This document shows, in pieces, positions 1 to 9,270 of a DNA stretch of 64,000 nucleotides. Made by a program: the position numbers and the translations under genes. A model generated the notes under the pieces. The model made no database searches and was not told the origin of the DNA. It was given only the letters and a program-made list of their open reading frames with translations. The first letter of the stretch is position 1; the number at the start of each line of letters is the position of its first letter. This DNA is from Tumebacillus flagellatus (GTDB taxonomy: Bacteria > Bacillota > Bacilli > Tumebacillales > Tumebacillaceae), in the NCBI RefSeq assembly GCF_000714935.1, contig NZ_JMIR01000010.1:1-64000 (forward strand). The letters run 5' to 3'.

Positions 1-27
1 TAACAGTGGCTGGCTCAAAGCCCATGA

Positions 28-721
28 GTATCAATCCTAGACCCGAGTAACAGGGGACTGAAAGAACCAGTCACGTCACAATATGCCGCCCAATCGCCGT
101 GGTATCAATCCTAGACCCGAGTAACAGGGGACTGAAAGTTGAACGCCTTAATATACGCTGCATCCATAGCTTCATCGTATCAATCCTAGACCCGAGTAAC
201 AGGGGACTGAAAGAGAAACGGCAGATGAGCGTCGAATCAAGCGTTACAAGGTATCAATCCTAGACCCGAGTAACAGGGGACTGAAAGTGTCCTTGTTCGC
301 CTTTGCCTCTAGTCGCTTCGTGTAGGTATCAATCCTAGACCCGAGTAACAGGGGACTGAAAGTCTTCGGAAGAAGCGGCAGGTAGCGTTGAAACCATTCG
401 GTATCAATCCTAGACCCGAGTAACAGGGGACTGAAAGAGCCGGTTCGCTATCAAAGACAACAACTCAAACCTGGGTATCAATCCTAGACCCGAGTAACAG
501 GGGACTGAAAGACTAGGAAGTGGGCGAGCGATCAAAACAGTAGTCATCGTATCAATCCTAGACCCGAGTAACAGGGGACTGAAAGAAATATCATTGGCAT
601 CAAAGTGCGAGCATCAATCCAAGACCCGAGTAACAAGGGACTGAAAGGTATGCGCCTTCGGGAAAGTCCACTTGCTCGTCTTGGGTATCGATCCTAGACC
701 CTAGTTTCAGGAGAATAAAAG
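28..721 (+). CRISPR. CRISPR array 1, ten 37-nt repeats
   Basis: Ten 37-nt repeats start at 28, 102, 177, 251, 326, 401, 475, 549, 611 and 685. The first eight are identical, begin GTATCAATCCTAGACC and end GGGGACTGAAAG. Spacers are 37-38 nt, except 25 nt before repeat 9. Repeats 9 and 10 are degenerate, which marks the right side as the old, leader-distal end. Bases 1-27 look like a spacer, so the array continues to the left of the window. Orientation (+) is inferred from the decayed end and the GAAAG terminus. Confidence 0.97.
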
Positions 722-1092
722 GATTTTTGCGAATGCAATACGCAAGGCATTTAGCAGTTAACTTCAGAATTTTATTGTCACGTGGGCAGTTGTTCGGAGT
801 GTGTTGGTGTCGGCCTCCTGCTTGGGCAGAGCACGCGAGGTAGAAGTGGAATAAGGTAGGGTTTCTGTTCTCTCATGAAGAGACGGCTTTTTTGTGAAAA
901 AGAGCTATTCTCCCCATGAAAGGGATGAGATATACTGGTGTTGGGATACTAAATGTGGGAAAAGACGAGTTTCGAGGATCGGGCGGGTTTTGGAGCAAAA
1001 AAGTGATCCTCGAAAAAAATCAACATTCACACCCTGATTGATACGGCTGGAACCCGCAATACGACTGGATTTTGATATGGGTTTCGCGGTCG
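722..1092. other. Inter-array region, possible leader of array 2
   Basis: No convincing gene is seen. The segment is more AT-rich than the arrays and has a TATACT box at 931-936 without a good -35. Because array 2 decays at its right end, its leader should be here, immediately left of 1093. The exact leader limits cannot be read from the sequence. Confidence 0.4.
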
Positions 1093-1423
1093 GTTTCAAT
1101 CCAAGACCCAAACTACAGGGGACTGAAAGTGATCGGAGAGGCCGCGATGCAAGTGAACCTCCCGAAGTTTCAATCCAAGACCCAAACTACAGGGGACTGA
1201 AAGCTCATACGTATGGGGCGGCTCACAAGATGCGACAGAGTTTCAATCCAAGACCCAAACTACAGGGGACTGAAAGCTCTGACGGGTTTATAGCGGTCAG
1301 TCAATAGAAAACTGTTTCAATCCAAGACCCAAACTACAGGGGACTGAAAGCCGCGATCCGCGCGCCCAACTAGCGAAAATGAACCCGTTTCAACCCAAGA
1401 CCCGAACTACAAGGGGCTGAAAT
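1093..1423 (+). CRISPR. CRISPR array 2, five 37-nt repeats of a second type
   Basis: Repeats start at 1093, 1167, 1240, 1314 and 1387. Four are identical, beginning GTTTCAATCCAAGACCC and ending GGGGACTGAAAG; the fifth is degenerate. Spacers are 36-37 nt. The repeat shares its 3' half with array 1 but differs in the 5' and middle parts (AAGACCCAAACTAC against TAGACCCGAGTAAC). A single Cas6 gene is present downstream, so both types would have to be processed by the same enzyme or one array depends on a locus outside the window. Confidence 0.96.
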
Positions 1424-1534
1424 TAATCTTCAACCAGTCAACAACCCACAAAAAAATCCCTCCCACCCGTATAAACTCCCCGAAATCTTGCGAAAATAGA
1501 TACCATCCAAAAAATTCGCAAGGATGTGTTCCCC

Positions 1535-1819
1535 ATGCAACTTCTCATCGACGAATACGGCATGTCCGTCCGCAAGGCAAGCGAGCGCTTGGTCATCCGC
1601 GATCGCGACCGCAAAATCATCCAAGAAGTCCCCTTCTTCGACGTCCACGATCTTCTCATCCTCTCCCGCGGCGTCACCCTTTCTTCCGACGTCATCGAGA
1701 GCTGTGTCGAAGAGGGCATCTCCATCCACTTTCTCACCTCCCAAGGTCGCCCGTTTGCCAAGGTCGTCTCCCCCAGCCTCCAAGCCACAACCCGGACATC
1801 CAACCCCGGCTTCAGCTAA
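1535..1819 (+). pseudogene. cas1: Truncated cas1 (N-terminal fragment)
   Basis: The 94-residue product starts MQLLIDEYG and contains ERLVIRDRDRKIIQEVPF, a segment ending in LTSQGR, and SPSLQATTRT, the pattern of the Cas1 N-terminal beta domain and its lead into the helical domain. Family members are about 300 or more residues, so the catalytic helical domain with its metal-binding Glu, His and Asp is absent. AAGGA near 1520 precedes the ATG. Decayed CRISPR repeats begin about 220 bp after the break, which suggests that a deletion joining repeat tracts removed the rest of cas1 and probably cas2/cas4. It should not be functional for spacer integration. Confidence 0.82.
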
Positions 1820-2036
1820 GCCATCTCCAAAATGGACGAACGCCTCATCAGCACGGGATAGCGATGAAGGTATACTTTCTCAGAACAATGATAGTCAATG
1901 GCCTATCCGAACAGGGAGGTCTTTTTTTATGGATATGTAATGTAGGAATAGTGATAAGAAGAGCTTAAGTTTTAGTTTTTTTTTGTTTGTGAAGGAGAAG
2001 GTAGCTTTCATAATGTATATGAAATGCTAGATTCAT

Positions 2037-2190
2037 CTACAGGGGACTGAAAGAACCGAAATCACCGCCAAAAATATTTGAGCCCGACCGTCTAAACCCA
2101 AGACCCGAGCTACAGGGGACTGAAAATGTAGTAGTTTAACAGTTCTAATGACCGCCGGAGGATTAGACCCGTTTTATAGGGGACTTTATG
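2037..2190 (+). CRISPR. Decayed CRISPR repeats
   Basis: Three repeat relics lie here: the 3' half CTACAGGGGACTGAAAG at 2037-2053, an almost full repeat at 2090-2126 with GACCCGAGCTACAGGGG, and a poorer copy at 2154-2190. Spacing of 36 and 27 nt still resembles an array. The sequence is intermediate between the repeats of arrays 1 and 2. I read this as the trailer of a lost or collapsed array beside the cas1 remnant. Confidence 0.8.
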
Positions 2191-2358
2191 CGTTGGGGGA
2201 AATTCGTTTAATTTCCTGTTATGCCTTCTTGGATATTGTGCGTGACATTAATGTTTATTTAGCGAATCGTGCATATTCCAAACCGAAATCAATATAGTAC
2301 TTGTGAAGACAGCATATAGGATTTAGAGTGAAAACTTCTACAGGGAAGGAGGGTTCAG

Positions 2359-2430
2359 ATGAAGACGACCAAGATCGAATTTAAATTCCTCTTTCTCACA
2401 GTACGTTTCAGCAGGAAAATTAAAAAGTAG
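2359..2430 (+). CDS. Short ORF (23 aa) in the cas operon leader
   Basis: The ATG is preceded by GGAAGGAGGG, the strongest ribosome site in this stretch, and the frame encodes a basic peptide starting MKTTKIEFKF and ending SRKIKK. It stops 59 bp before cas6. It could be a leader peptide or a chance ORF; no family is recognised. Its position just before a GC hairpin is what makes it worth recording. Confidence 0.35.
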   Translation: MKTTKIEFKFLFLTVRFSRKIKK

Positions 2431-2441
2431 TACCATGGATA

Positions 2442-2463
2442 GGGGGAGTCGCAAGCCTCCCCC
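2442..2463 (+). promoter_or_regulatory. Perfect GC hairpin between the short ORF and cas6
   Basis: GGGGGAG at 2442-2448 pairs with CTCCCCC at 2457-2463 around an 8-nt loop, followed by CTTTCATT. The T tract is too short for a confident terminator, so it may be an attenuator or an mRNA-stabilising structure upstream of cas6. Confidence 0.45.
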
Positions 2464-2489
2464 CTTTCATTACGATCGGAGGAACCACC

Positions 2490-3446
2490 ATGTTTGACAA
2501 CCTGCGAATCGCTACCTATCGCTTTACCCTCCAAGCGGGGACCAAAGGTCTCGTACTCCCACCGTGGAAGGCATCCACGTTCCGTGGGGGATTCGGCCAT
2601 GTATTTAAGAGATTGGCTTGTATGAACACGGGACAAGCCTGCACCAGTTGCGAGTGTCCCTCTGCTTGTGCGTACGGCTACGTATTCGAAACCACACCTG
2701 AGCAGGACTCCGGCTTTATGGGGAAGTACGACCAGATCCCCCGCCCCTACGTGCTCGAAATCCCGCTGAACCGACAAACGGAATTTGAACCGGGTGAACT
2801 CCTGGCGCTGCGGTTGCGTCTGTTTGGACGAGCCATCGACTACGCGCCGCTTTTTGTCACGACTTTTCAAGAGATGGGGAAGGACGGCATCGGGAAGGGA
2901 CGGTTGCCGTACCAGTTGGTGCAGGTCGAATCGGAGGGCTTCAACCAGTTCCCGGTCACGATCTATCAGGAAGGCGCTGAACAAATCCACGCCCCACTCA
3001 TCACCACAGGGGTCGACATTCGCCACCGAAGCCAGCAAGCCGACGCCTCCCGTTCCGAGCGTGTAACGCTCTTTTTTGACACCCCCCTTCGTATCAAATG
3101 GAACGGACAGTACACCAGCGACCCGCAGTTCCACGTGATCTTCCGTAACATCCTGCGCCGCGTCACCGGGCTGTTGCAGTTCCATCACGGAGAATCGTGG
3201 GAAGTCAATTTCGCCGATCTGCTCCGCCGTGCGGAGACGATCAAACTGATTCGCCAAGAAACGCGCTGGGTGGACTACAGCCGCTACTCCAACCGCCAAG
3301 AGACCAAGATGAAGCTGGGCGGCATCATGGGCTGGGTGCAGTATGAGGGCGATCTGGCGGAGTTTCTGCCGTGGTTGCGGGTCGCGGAATTGCTGCATAT
3401 CGGAAAAAATACCGTGTTCGATCTTGGACGAATTCGAGTGGGGTGA
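2490..3446 (+). CDS. cas6: CRISPR pre-crRNA endoribonuclease Cas6
   Basis: This 318-residue RAMP protein should cut CRISPR transcripts within the repeats to give crRNAs. The glycine-rich C-terminal loop GKNTVFDLGRIRV at about residues 303-315 is the Cas6 signature, and LGGIMGWVQYEG just before it fits the second RRM-like fold. A four-cysteine patch at about residues 44-60 (CxxCxCPSAC pattern) is seen in the Cas6 C-terminal-domain family. GGAGG precedes the start. It is the first gene of the five-gene cas operon and lies nearest the arrays, separated by 6 bp from cas3. Catalytic residues of Cas6 vary between families and I do not assign them. Confidence 0.9.
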   Translation: MFDNLRIATYRFTLQAGTKGLVLPPWKASTFRGGFGHVFKRLACMNTGQACTSCECPSACAYGYVFETTPEQDSGFMGKYDQIPRPYVLEIPLNRQTEFEPGELLALRLRLFGRAIDYAPLFVTTFQEMGKDGIGKGRLPYQLVQVESEGFNQFPVTIYQEGAEQIHAPLITTGVDIRHRSQQADASRSERVTLFFDTPLRIKWNGQYTSDPQFHVIFRNILRRVTGLLQFHHGESWEVNFADLLRRAETIKLIRQETRWVDYSRYSNRQETKMKLGGIMGWVQYEGDLAEFLPWLRVAELLHIGKNTVFDLGRIRVG

Positions 3447-3452
3447 CGGTTG

Positions 3453-5831
3453 ATGCTGTACGAGGAATTTTTTCAAACGACGTTCGGATACAAGCCTCGC
3501 CGCTACCAAGAGCGTGTCAAGGACGAAGTACTGGCCGGAAAAAATGTGGTACTGGTCGCTCCCACAGGAGCCGGCAAAACGATGGCTGCGCTGGCTCCGT
3601 TTTTCTATGCCAAACAGATGGGGCGTCCAATCGCAGACCGGGTGCTCTATGCGTTGCCTTTGCGTTCGCTTGCTTCAGCCTTGCACGCTTCGATTTCGGA
3701 ACATTTTCCAGATGAGCAAAACCCGAAGATCACCATCCAGATGGGCAATCAGCCGGACGATCCGTTTTTTGAAGGGGATGTCGTGTTTACGACCATCGAC
3801 CAACTGCTGAGCGCATACGTGGGACTCCCGTACGGCACGTCAAAAGCATCTGCCAACATCCCGCCGGGGGCCCTGATCGGTGCTTTGGTCGTGATCGACG
3901 AGTTTCATTTGCTCTCCTACGGGGAGGCACTTCCGACGTTTCTTGACATGATGAAGAGGTTGCACCCCTATACGCAGTTCCTCGTCATGACGGCTACTGT
4001 GCCAAAACAGAACGTCGAGAAGATCAGGGGAGTCCTGCAAGGCGAGGCGCTCGATCTGAATCCTGAGGAAAGAAAAGAACTTCCCCAGCAAACGCGGGCA
4101 CTCACCTGGCACGACACTCCTCTCACCGCAGAGCTCGTGTTGGAGCAAGCACGGAAAAAAACACTGGTGGTCGTCAATACAGTCGCGCGGGCCCAGCAAC
4201 TTTTTCTCGACCTCCAAAACATCTTGCAAGAACAAGGAAAAACGCTTGAGATGCGCTGTCTTCACTCGCGACTTTTTGGAAGTGGACGGTACGAGACGGA
4301 GGAGTGGGTTTTAAAACGGTTCAAGAAGGGAGCAGAGGAACACGCTTTGCTCATCGCGACACAAGTGGTGGAAGCCGGATTGGACATCTCCTCGGATGTT
4401 TTGCTGACGGATCTTTGCCCGGCGAATGCACTTTTGCAGCGGATTGGACGATGCGCACGCTATCACAACGAAGAAGGACATGTACACGTCTTCTCCGTCG
4501 ACGAACAATATCGGCCTTATGAAAAAGACCTGATGAAGATGACATCGGCGTTTTTGTCGCGTCAGGAAACAATCGTCCTCCAGTCCGAATGGGAGCATGA
4601 CCTGATCGAGTTTGTGCATGGGGAGTACGACGCGGCGAAGATGCAGGACACACTCCATCTCTTGCCGGATCGAAAGAAAGAAATTAACGACGCTCATGTC
4701 AATGGGGAACCTGATACGAGCAAACTGGTCCGGTCGATTGACAGTGTAAGTGTCATGATTCACCCGGAACCATCCTCCTTGCGCTTGGAGTTGAGACCGG
4801 AGCGGATCTCGGTGTCGTTTCAAATGGTGTTTCACCATCTCAAAGCCCACGAAGGGAAGTCAGATCCCGTGGGATGGTACCCCGATTTTGAAGAGAACTC
4901 GTGGGGTCGGGCAGTGCCGATCTGGAAGGAACTCACCAAGGCCGGCGATTTGATGGGCCAACGGTTGATCTGCCTCTCTCCGAAATATGTACACTACCAC
5001 GAAGAGGTCGGGTTGCTGTTTACACCGACGGAGGATGGGGTCGGGGTTTTTTCAAAAGAGACACGGACGGAACCCGAGCGCACCGGGGAGAGGTTTGATT
5101 ATTTCCGGGAGACTTATCTGGAGCATGTGACGAGAATTCGTGCCTTGTACCAGGAAGAGGAGAAAGAAGGTGTCCATCAGGTTGCAGATGCAAAGCTGAT
5201 CAGACATCTAAGCCTTCCTCCTGCAGTTTCGCCAGCTAAATTGGCGGAATTTACAGGCGCCTTGCATGACATCGGGAAGTTGACCCTGCAGTTCCAAAAA
5301 GCGCTTCAAGATTGGCAACACGATACTCGCGGAATCAAGGAGAAGGACCTGTTGGCGCATACCGATTATATAGGGAGCAGTCTTGAGGATCGAAAAGCCG
5401 CGAAGCTTTCAAAGTATCAGCGCCCGCCTCATTCCGTGGAAGGATCGATTCTGGCAATTCCTCTCTTGTCACAGATGGCGCAACAAGGGGAGACAGAACA
5501 GCACGGTCTCCTGTTTGAAACGATGGTCTTGGCGATTATGAGACACCATCATGCGTTTAGTAAGGAGTGCAAGTGCAAAGACAAATTCGTTGTTGCAAAC
5601 GGTACGAAGGCTGTAGTTCGGGAGAGCCTTGCCGGTTTGTTCGAAGGGAAGATGGAACTTGTGGAAACGAAATCTTCCCACGAGTATGAGTACTACCGCG
5701 ATCTCAGCGACCCCGATTTGTTGGTTCTCTACTGGTATCTCGTGAGGAGATTGCGTTTGAACGACCGCCTCTCCCAAGAACGGCTGGCAGAGGAAAAAAG
5801 AAAGGAGGGGGAACGGATTCATGGCGACTAG
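3453..5831 (+). CDS. cas3: Cas3 helicase-nuclease with the HD domain at the C terminus
   Basis: Cas3 unwinds and degrades target DNA recruited by Cascade. Residue numbers count from a TTG codon at 3450, one codon before the ATG. The DExH helicase comes first: Walker A APTGAGKT 37-44, DEFH 150-153, TAT 181-183 and QRIGRCAR about 331-338. The HD phosphohydrolase domain follows, with H560, LHDIGKL (H607-D608) and H700-H702 as likely metal ligands. Most Cas3 proteins have HD at the N terminus; the reversed order is best known from subtype I-G, but the neighbours are not of the I-G kind. The gene overlaps cas8 by 11 nt. Confidence 0.93.
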   Translation: MLYEEFFQTTFGYKPRRYQERVKDEVLAGKNVVLVAPTGAGKTMAALAPFFYAKQMGRPIADRVLYALPLRSLASALHASISEHFPDEQNPKITIQMGNQPDDPFFEGDVVFTTIDQLLSAYVGLPYGTSKASANIPPGALIGALVVIDEFHLLSYGEALPTFLDMMKRLHPYTQFLVMTATVPKQNVEKIRGVLQGEALDLNPEERKELPQQTRALTWHDTPLTAELVLEQARKKTLVVVNTVARAQQLFLDLQNILQEQGKTLEMRCLHSRLFGSGRYETEEWVLKRFKKGAEEHALLIATQVVEAGLDISSDVLLTDLCPANALLQRIGRCARYHNEEGHVHVFSVDEQYRPYEKDLMKMTSAFLSRQETIVLQSEWEHDLIEFVHGEYDAAKMQDTLHLLPDRKKEINDAHVNGEPDTSKLVRSIDSVSVMIHPEPSSLRLELRPERISVSFQMVFHHLKAHEGKSDPVGWYPDFEENSWGRAVPIWKELTKAGDLMGQRLICLSPKYVHYHEEVGLLFTPTEDGVGVFSKETRTEPERTGERFDYFRETYLEHVTRIRALYQEEEKEGVHQVADAKLIRHLSLPPAVSPAKLAEFTGALHDIGKLTLQFQKALQDWQHDTRGIKEKDLLAHTDYIGSSLEDRKAAKLSKYQRPPHSVEGSILAIPLLSQMAQQGETEQHGLLFETMVLAIMRHHHAFSKECKCKDKFVVANGTKAVVRESLAGLFEGKMELVETKSSHEYEYYRDLSDPDLLVLYWYLVRRLRLNDRLSQERLAEEKRKEGERIHGD

Positions 5832-7530
5832 CTGGATTCTCCCGAAGTGGTCCGGCACGTATGCAGATTCCTTGGCCGCTGTCGGGTTGGCGGTTTTGAT
5901 CGGGCGATTGGTTGGCGATGACCAAAAGGTCAGGATTCTGGAGGAGAACGATTCGTTTCGCGTGACGGGGCCCGAACTGAACATAGAGCAGGTTGATTTC
6001 GTGGGCTTGCAGAGCAGACCTGCTTTTCAATACGCTCGATTGAAGGATGACACAGAGGACCCGGACTGCCCGGATACAGGCTATCTCGACTACCCGCAAC
6101 AGAAACGACTCTATGAAATCTGGCGCGAACGCAACAAACAGAGCAAGGCTGCAAACGACCTGCTCGATGAGAACCCGGAGCAGGTCACCGGTTACAACCG
6201 GAGATTCCCGCATATTCAACGCATCAACATGTTACAAGGCTTCGGAGCACGCAACAAATTGTATCTCGACATCACCAAAGCGGATGGGGATGCTTTCCGA
6301 AATACGGTCATCGAACGACTGAAGTTGTTGGAGTCAGGGCAAGCCCGTACCACTGCCAAGACTCCTTTTCAACCCAGCGTGTCGGACTTGCAAGTGTTCA
6401 ACCCGATGGTAGGCAAGGGGGTCAACCGGCTCAAAGCGGACAGTGCCAGCAGGGGGTCATTACCCGGCGGGTATGTGGATTGGTTTGACGAATGGTTGCG
6501 GTTTATCGGGAGCGAGCATGTGCTGAATGGATTTTCCGTAGGGGATGACATCAAGATGTCGGTTCCTGTACCTGCTGACATTTCAATCGACAAACTACAG
6601 GAGATGGCGCTGGAGAATCTGACAGCGGCTTGGCATTCACGAAAAGTTGACCTGTTTGTGGTCATGGATCAAGTTGCGTTTTTGTTGAAAATGTCGGGAA
6701 AAAACAGGGTAGACCCCTGGATTCCATTCGGCAAACGTCCCAACGAAATCATCTCCGCCGTCCAGACCGGGTACTTCAAATCGTTGGGGTCTGGAAAAGC
6801 CGTGACCAACATTTCAAGCCTTGGCTTGCCGGGGTGGTTTCCCGTCGAAACGGACGACGATGTGGAGCTCTGGAGGGAGTTGCTCCACGAACATCGCCGC
6901 GTCCTTCAGCTGTTGGACGAGGAAAAAAGTGAAGAGGCCGCTCTGCTCAATCTGTATCGTGACTTCCTGTCGGCTGGCGATTGGAGAGCGTTTTTGGAGT
7001 TTTTAGGAGCGTACGGGTGTCTCGTCATGAGACGACGTGAAAGAGGCCGACCGATCCGTTCCTTCACGATCAATCACTTGGAGGGGTTGTTGATGAAAGG
7101 GAATGAAGAACAGAAACGCCTGCCGATTGCCGAGGTCATTCGCAATGAAGGCTTTCGCAATGTAGCCGCCGCGATGAAACAAGCGACGGTCAGCGAGCAA
7201 TTCCACAAGTCCAAGGGGAATCAGGTCTTTGACATCAAGTACGGGCTGTTCCAAGAGATCAAACGCAAGGCACGGTTCCCGGAGCAATTGGTCGCCGTGG
7301 TTTCAGAATTCGTCAGCGAGTACAACTTTGAAAACGCACGCCGATCCGAACAGTTGAAAGACCGACAGGGCCGTCGGAGAAAAAATGTCTCGCTTGATGA
7401 CTTGGACAAGTTGAACCAACTCTTCATCGAACACCACAGATACTCCGAAACCATCGCCATGCTGCTGATCGCTTACGCATCCGCATCGTCCGGCGAGAAA
7501 TCCGATTCCCAAGAGAACGAGGAGGAATAA
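5821..7530 (+). CDS. cas8: Cascade large subunit, Cas8-like
   Basis: The 569-residue protein has no motif I can name with certainty. Its position between cas3 and cas7, its size and the helical C terminus ending in a frame like HHRYSETIAMLLIAYASA identify it as the Cas8 large subunit, which recognises the PAM and holds the R-loop. No CXXC zinc pairs of the Cas8b CXXC-CXXC group are seen, so the Cas8a/other branch is more likely. ATG at 5821 overlaps the end of cas3. The subtype stays open. Confidence 0.75.
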   Translation: MATSWILPKWSGTYADSLAAVGLAVLIGRLVGDDQKVRILEENDSFRVTGPELNIEQVDFVGLQSRPAFQYARLKDDTEDPDCPDTGYLDYPQQKRLYEIWRERNKQSKAANDLLDENPEQVTGYNRRFPHIQRINMLQGFGARNKLYLDITKADGDAFRNTVIERLKLLESGQARTTAKTPFQPSVSDLQVFNPMVGKGVNRLKADSASRGSLPGGYVDWFDEWLRFIGSEHVLNGFSVGDDIKMSVPVPADISIDKLQEMALENLTAAWHSRKVDLFVVMDQVAFLLKMSGKNRVDPWIPFGKRPNEIISAVQTGYFKSLGSGKAVTNISSLGLPGWFPVETDDDVELWRELLHEHRRVLQLLDEEKSEEAALLNLYRDFLSAGDWRAFLEFLGAYGCLVMRRRERGRPIRSFTINHLEGLLMKGNEEQKRLPIAEVIRNEGFRNVAAAMKQATVSEQFHKSKGNQVFDIKYGLFQEIKRKARFPEQLVAVVSEFVSEYNFENARRSEQLKDRQGRRRKNVSLDDLDKLNQLFIEHHRYSETIAMLLIAYASASSGEKSDSQENEEE

Positions 7531-7534
7531 CCCC

Positions 7535-8479
7535 ATGACCATCCCGTTTCAATCTCTATCCATCTCCGGCCTGTTGACGCTCGACATGCACGCGCTGAAC
7601 AATGAAGGCTCCGAAGGCAACCACCTGCAAACTCGCATGGTTCACATCTTGGACGCAGAAGGGCAACCAACCGTCGTCAACGCCATCTCCGGCGACATGT
7701 TCAAGCACATCCAAGCCGAGCACTTGCATGGGATTGCGGTGGAGCGCGGACTTCCCCTGTGCGAAGGGTGCAAGCGCCTTAGCGCAAATCGGATCAACGA
7801 CGACGATGCATTTTTGCAGGAGATCGGCGAGAAAGCGGACAGCCGCGAGACGCTGAAAAAAGTCCTCCACCACTGCGCTGTGGACGATCTGGAAGGCGTC
7901 TTGATCACCGCCAAGAAAAACTCGATGGCGAGAAAATCGACCGTTGAGTTCGGCTGGTTGATCGGGTTGCCGGATGTGACGCGGACGGAATCGTACTTCC
8001 ATGTGAAGTTCGACACCGGCCGGGGCGAAGGTTCAGGGGCGGAGGACGGCTCCAACCGCGGGCAGAACATTTTTTACCGACCGGCGAGTTCCGGCAAGTA
8101 CGCGCTGGTGTTGAATGCGGAGTTGGGGCGTGTCGGGTTCAACGACATGGCACGCGAGCATCAAATTGGGGAGGACGAGCGGAAGGAACGTGTGAAAGCC
8201 CTTCTGGAAAGCATCTTGCTCAGCTTCGTCAAACCGTTGGGGGCACATCGGAGCACGCAACTGCCGCACATGGTGAATTTTGAAGGGGTTGTGTCGATCT
8301 CGACCTCGACGATTCCGGCTCCGACGGTGAGTCCGTTGAATCAGTCCTACCAGAAGGAGATCGAGGAGATTGCGCACAACTTGAACCGTCTGAATTCGCG
8401 AGGGATTCAAACGTTTGCGTTCCACTCGCAGTCGGAGTTCACCAAGATCATGGTCGACTTGATCGAGCAAGTGAGGTAG
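7535..8479 (+). CDS. cas7: Cascade backbone subunit Cas7 (DevR/Csa2 family)
   Basis: The 314-residue protein begins with SISGLLTLDMHALNNEGSEG and continues through VVNAISGDMFKHIQAEHL, the N-terminal RRM strand and following region of the DevR/Csa2 branch of Cas7. LNAELGRVGFNDM and the FVKPLGAHRSTQLPHM segment match the middle of this family. It should polymerise along the crRNA spacer. The gene starts 4 bp after cas8 and ends 6 bp before cas5, as expected for a Cascade transcript. Confidence 0.88.
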   Translation: MTIPFQSLSISGLLTLDMHALNNEGSEGNHLQTRMVHILDAEGQPTVVNAISGDMFKHIQAEHLHGIAVERGLPLCEGCKRLSANRINDDDAFLQEIGEKADSRETLKKVLHHCAVDDLEGVLITAKKNSMARKSTVEFGWLIGLPDVTRTESYFHVKFDTGRGEGSGAEDGSNRGQNIFYRPASSGKYALVLNAELGRVGFNDMAREHQIGEDERKERVKALLESILLSFVKPLGAHRSTQLPHMVNFEGVVSISTSTIPAPTVSPLNQSYQKEIEEIAHNLNRLNSRGIQTFAFHSQSEFTKIMVDLIEQVR

Positions 8480-8485
8480 AGGGCG

Positions 8486-9166
8486 ATGTGGCTGCTGACG
8501 ACGTATCGTCACACCGCGTTGTTTTCGTTGCGCTCCTCTCTGGCGACATCTTCTGGTGGGAAGACGAATCTTGTGCCGAGCATGTACAGCATGAAAATGG
8601 CGTTGTTGGATGCGGCGTTTCGGATGGGGGTGGATGGGAAGGGGATTTTTCCTTGGGTGCGCGATCTGCACATCTCCTTCGAACCGCCGGAGCATGCGGT
8701 GGTGAACAACAGCTTCATCAAGATTTTGAGTGAGCCGAAGGACAAGAAAAACGGGCCGGCATTTATCTCCTCTGTGGCGTATCGGGAGTATGTGAGCTTT
8801 GAAGGGGATTTGCGGGTCGGAGTTTGTCTGGAGGGGTTGGAGGAGGAGCAAGTAGAGCTGTTGCAGGCGTTGTTGTTGCACATCAACTACTTGGGCAAGC
8901 GTGGGAGTTTTGTACAACCAGTGGCACAGGAGCGGGTGGAGAGCCTCGGGGTGAGTTTCAGCTATGTGCTGGGGGAACGGGCGGCGATGAGTGCTCATGT
9001 GTTGATGCAGTACTTGGATGATATGGGGGAGAAGGCTACCTTTGAGAGCATTAGCTCGTTTGACTCGACGGGGGCGCGGTTGGGGAAGGACCGTGTGATG
9101 AAGTCCGTATTTTTACCATATCGGATGCGGACTTCGAGTCGGGGGTATACGTGGTATAGCCGATAG
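8486..9166 (+). CDS. cas5: Cascade subunit Cas5
   Basis: This 226-residue RAMP protein directly follows cas7 and closes the operon. The early SLRSSLATSSGGKTNLVPS stretch, then PSMYSMKMALLDAAF, is the usual Cas5 opening in which the first strand leads into a selection loop and helix. Cas5 binds the 5' handle of the crRNA. The C-terminal half (LGKRGSFVQP, SVFLPYRMR) fits the second part of the fold. The assignment rests on these features and on gene order. Confidence 0.8.
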   Translation: MWLLTTYRHTALFSLRSSLATSSGGKTNLVPSMYSMKMALLDAAFRMGVDGKGIFPWVRDLHISFEPPEHAVVNNSFIKILSEPKDKKNGPAFISSVAYREYVSFEGDLRVGVCLEGLEEEQVELLQALLLHINYLGKRGSFVQPVAQERVESLGVSFSYVLGERAAMSAHVLMQYLDDMGEKATFESISSFDSTGARLGKDRVMKSVFLPYRMRTSSRGYTWYSR

Positions 9167-9171
9167 AAATA

Positions 9172-9207
9172 AGACCTGGCTGTGTGTGGAGCCGGGTCTA
9201 TTTTTTT
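9172..9207 (+). terminator. Terminator of the cas operon
   Basis: AGACCTGGCT pairs with AGCCGGGTCT around a short loop and is followed by seven T. It begins 5 bp after the cas5 stop. Confidence 0.85.
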
Positions 9208-9270
9208 GTGTTTAAATTCAATTGTCCAACAGCCATTCAACGGTACGAGTTCGTAAAAATGCGAACTGCT

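Noticed and set aside
1038-1307. 89-codon frame through CRISPR array 2
   Set aside because: It translates repeats and spacers; array structure explains it.
2355-3509. 384-codon minus-strand frame over cas6
   Set aside because: It is the mirror of cas6 in GC-rich DNA; the plus frame has the Cas6 motif, ribosome site and operon position.
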